From positions 1 through 5,073 of the forward strand of contig CAZMMW010000053.1 of assembly GCA_964567515.1 (NCBI GenBank): 5,073 bases of DNA. Direction: 5' to 3'. The notes under the pieces were generated by a model. That model was not told the DNA's origin. It did no database searches and was given only the letters and a program-made list of their open reading frames with translations. Below are positions 4,990-5,073 of the stretch, piece after piece (the first letter of the stretch is position 1; each line of letters begins with the position of its first letter). Source of the stretch: JBBIVB01 sp964567515 (GTDB lineage Bacteria; Patescibacteriota; Patescibacteriia; Veblenbacterales; UBA10138). The position numbers and the translations under genes are program-made.

Positions 4990-5020
4990 CTAGGGACTAG
5001 GAACTAATCACTAGGAACTA
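4990..5020 (-). repeat. Right inverted-repeat array of cassette B
   Basis: Reversed decamers stand at 4990-4999 (CTAGGGACTA), 4997-5006 (CTAGGAACTA, overlapping the first by 3 bp) and 5011-5020 (CTAGGAACTA). They start 3 bp after the four-helix-bundle stop and run into the A of the next start codon. The AGGA at 5013-5016 could act as a weak, closely spaced ribosome-binding site for the downstream gene. Confidence 0.85.
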
Positions 5021-5073
5021 TGTATAATCAAATTACCAGCAATAAACGCAAAAGCGCCATCTTAGTGATAATA
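5020..5073 (+). CDS. htpX: Probable HtpX-family M48 metalloprotease, first 18 codons (runs off window)
   Basis: From ATG 5020 the frame reads MYNQITSNKRKSAILVII and stays open to the window end. The 'MYNQI-SNKRK' start followed by a hydrophobic segment is typical of HtpX-like membrane zinc proteases in Patescibacteria and Firmicutes-like lineages, and lemA just upstream is the usual partner. The family degrades damaged membrane proteins and carries an HEXXH active site, which would lie beyond this window, so the assignment rests on 18 residues and context. A four-helix-bundle cassette separates it from lemA, and its start codon is shared with the last base of the repeat array. Confidence 0.65.
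   Translation, partial: MYNQITSNKRKSAILVII

Larger units (their letters stand above)
4584..5020 (+). mobile_element. Putative IVS-like cassette B: four-helix-bundle gene between inverted repeats, inserted between lemA and htpX
   Basis: Three TAGTTCCTAG-type decamers stand before the four-helix-bundle gene and three reversed CTAGGAACTA-type decamers behind it. The longest pairing, 4586-4606 with 4998-5018, is complementary at 18 of 21 positions. The cassette begins 5 bp after the lemA stop and its last base is the first base of the htpX start codon. No transposase, rRNA or target-site duplication is visible. The structure could fold as an RNA stem enclosing the ORF, as in 23S rRNA intervening sequences; mobility is inferred. 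Confidence 0.45.

Noticed and set aside
4584..5020. CRISPR array or toxin-antitoxin locus
   Set aside because: The decamers are too short, too few and inverted across an ORF, with no spacers; the single protein has no toxin or antitoxin partner.

Overview
The window looks like part of a small-genome, AT-rich uncultured bacterium, most likely of the Candidate Phyla Radiation (Patescibacteria). This is inferred, not proven. The reasons are two short secreted-protein genes with 'GRIYY...GAW' and 'VGIGT'-like modules of the kind I associate with that group, a lemA-htpX pair, two free-standing four-helix-bundle (23S rRNA IVP/S23-like) genes, start codons almost without Shine-Dalgarno sequences, and very A/T-rich repeats between genes. 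All stops are TAA or TAG and all reading frames make sense with the standard code.

The left part (1-2802) is read on the minus strand. A 635-residue secreted protein (895-2802) has a signal peptide, a fibre-like module, three cysteine-rich InlB-B-type repeats and a C-terminal fibronectin-III-like domain. It has a good sigma70-type promoter (2928-2956). Downstream of it lies a four-helix-bundle gene (393-764), then the start of a second signal-peptide-bearing surface protein (339 down to 1) that leaves the window. The ORF reading frame of this last gene is open to the window edge.

The centre (2803-3299) is a divergent intergenic region. It holds the leftward promoter, a tandem 21-bp repeat, a short perfect palindrome, a 59-bp A-rich repeat and two GTCA(C/T)TGCGAG-type palindromic MITE-like elements. 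On the plus strand follow a membrane-anchored protein with a DUF5666-like domain (3300-3881), a second exact copy of the 59-bp repeat (3921-3979), lemA (4022-4579), a second four-helix-bundle gene (4628-4987) and the first 18 codons of a probable htpX-family M48 protease (5020-5073).

The most interesting pattern is shared by the two four-helix-bundle genes. Each sits between two genes of the same orientation that look functionally paired, each is enclosed by inverted repeats, and in each case the distal repeat ends at or next to the start codon of the next gene. The two cassettes use unrelated repeat sequences. The 59-bp intergenic repeat also closely resembles the start region of the first four-helix-bundle gene, including its ATG and first codons, so the solo repeats may be remnants of such cassettes. 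This arrangement recalls 23S rRNA intervening sequences (inverted ends around an IVP gene), but here outside rRNA. Mobility is inferred; no target-site duplication is visible and the A/T-rich composition means that part of the similarity could be chance.
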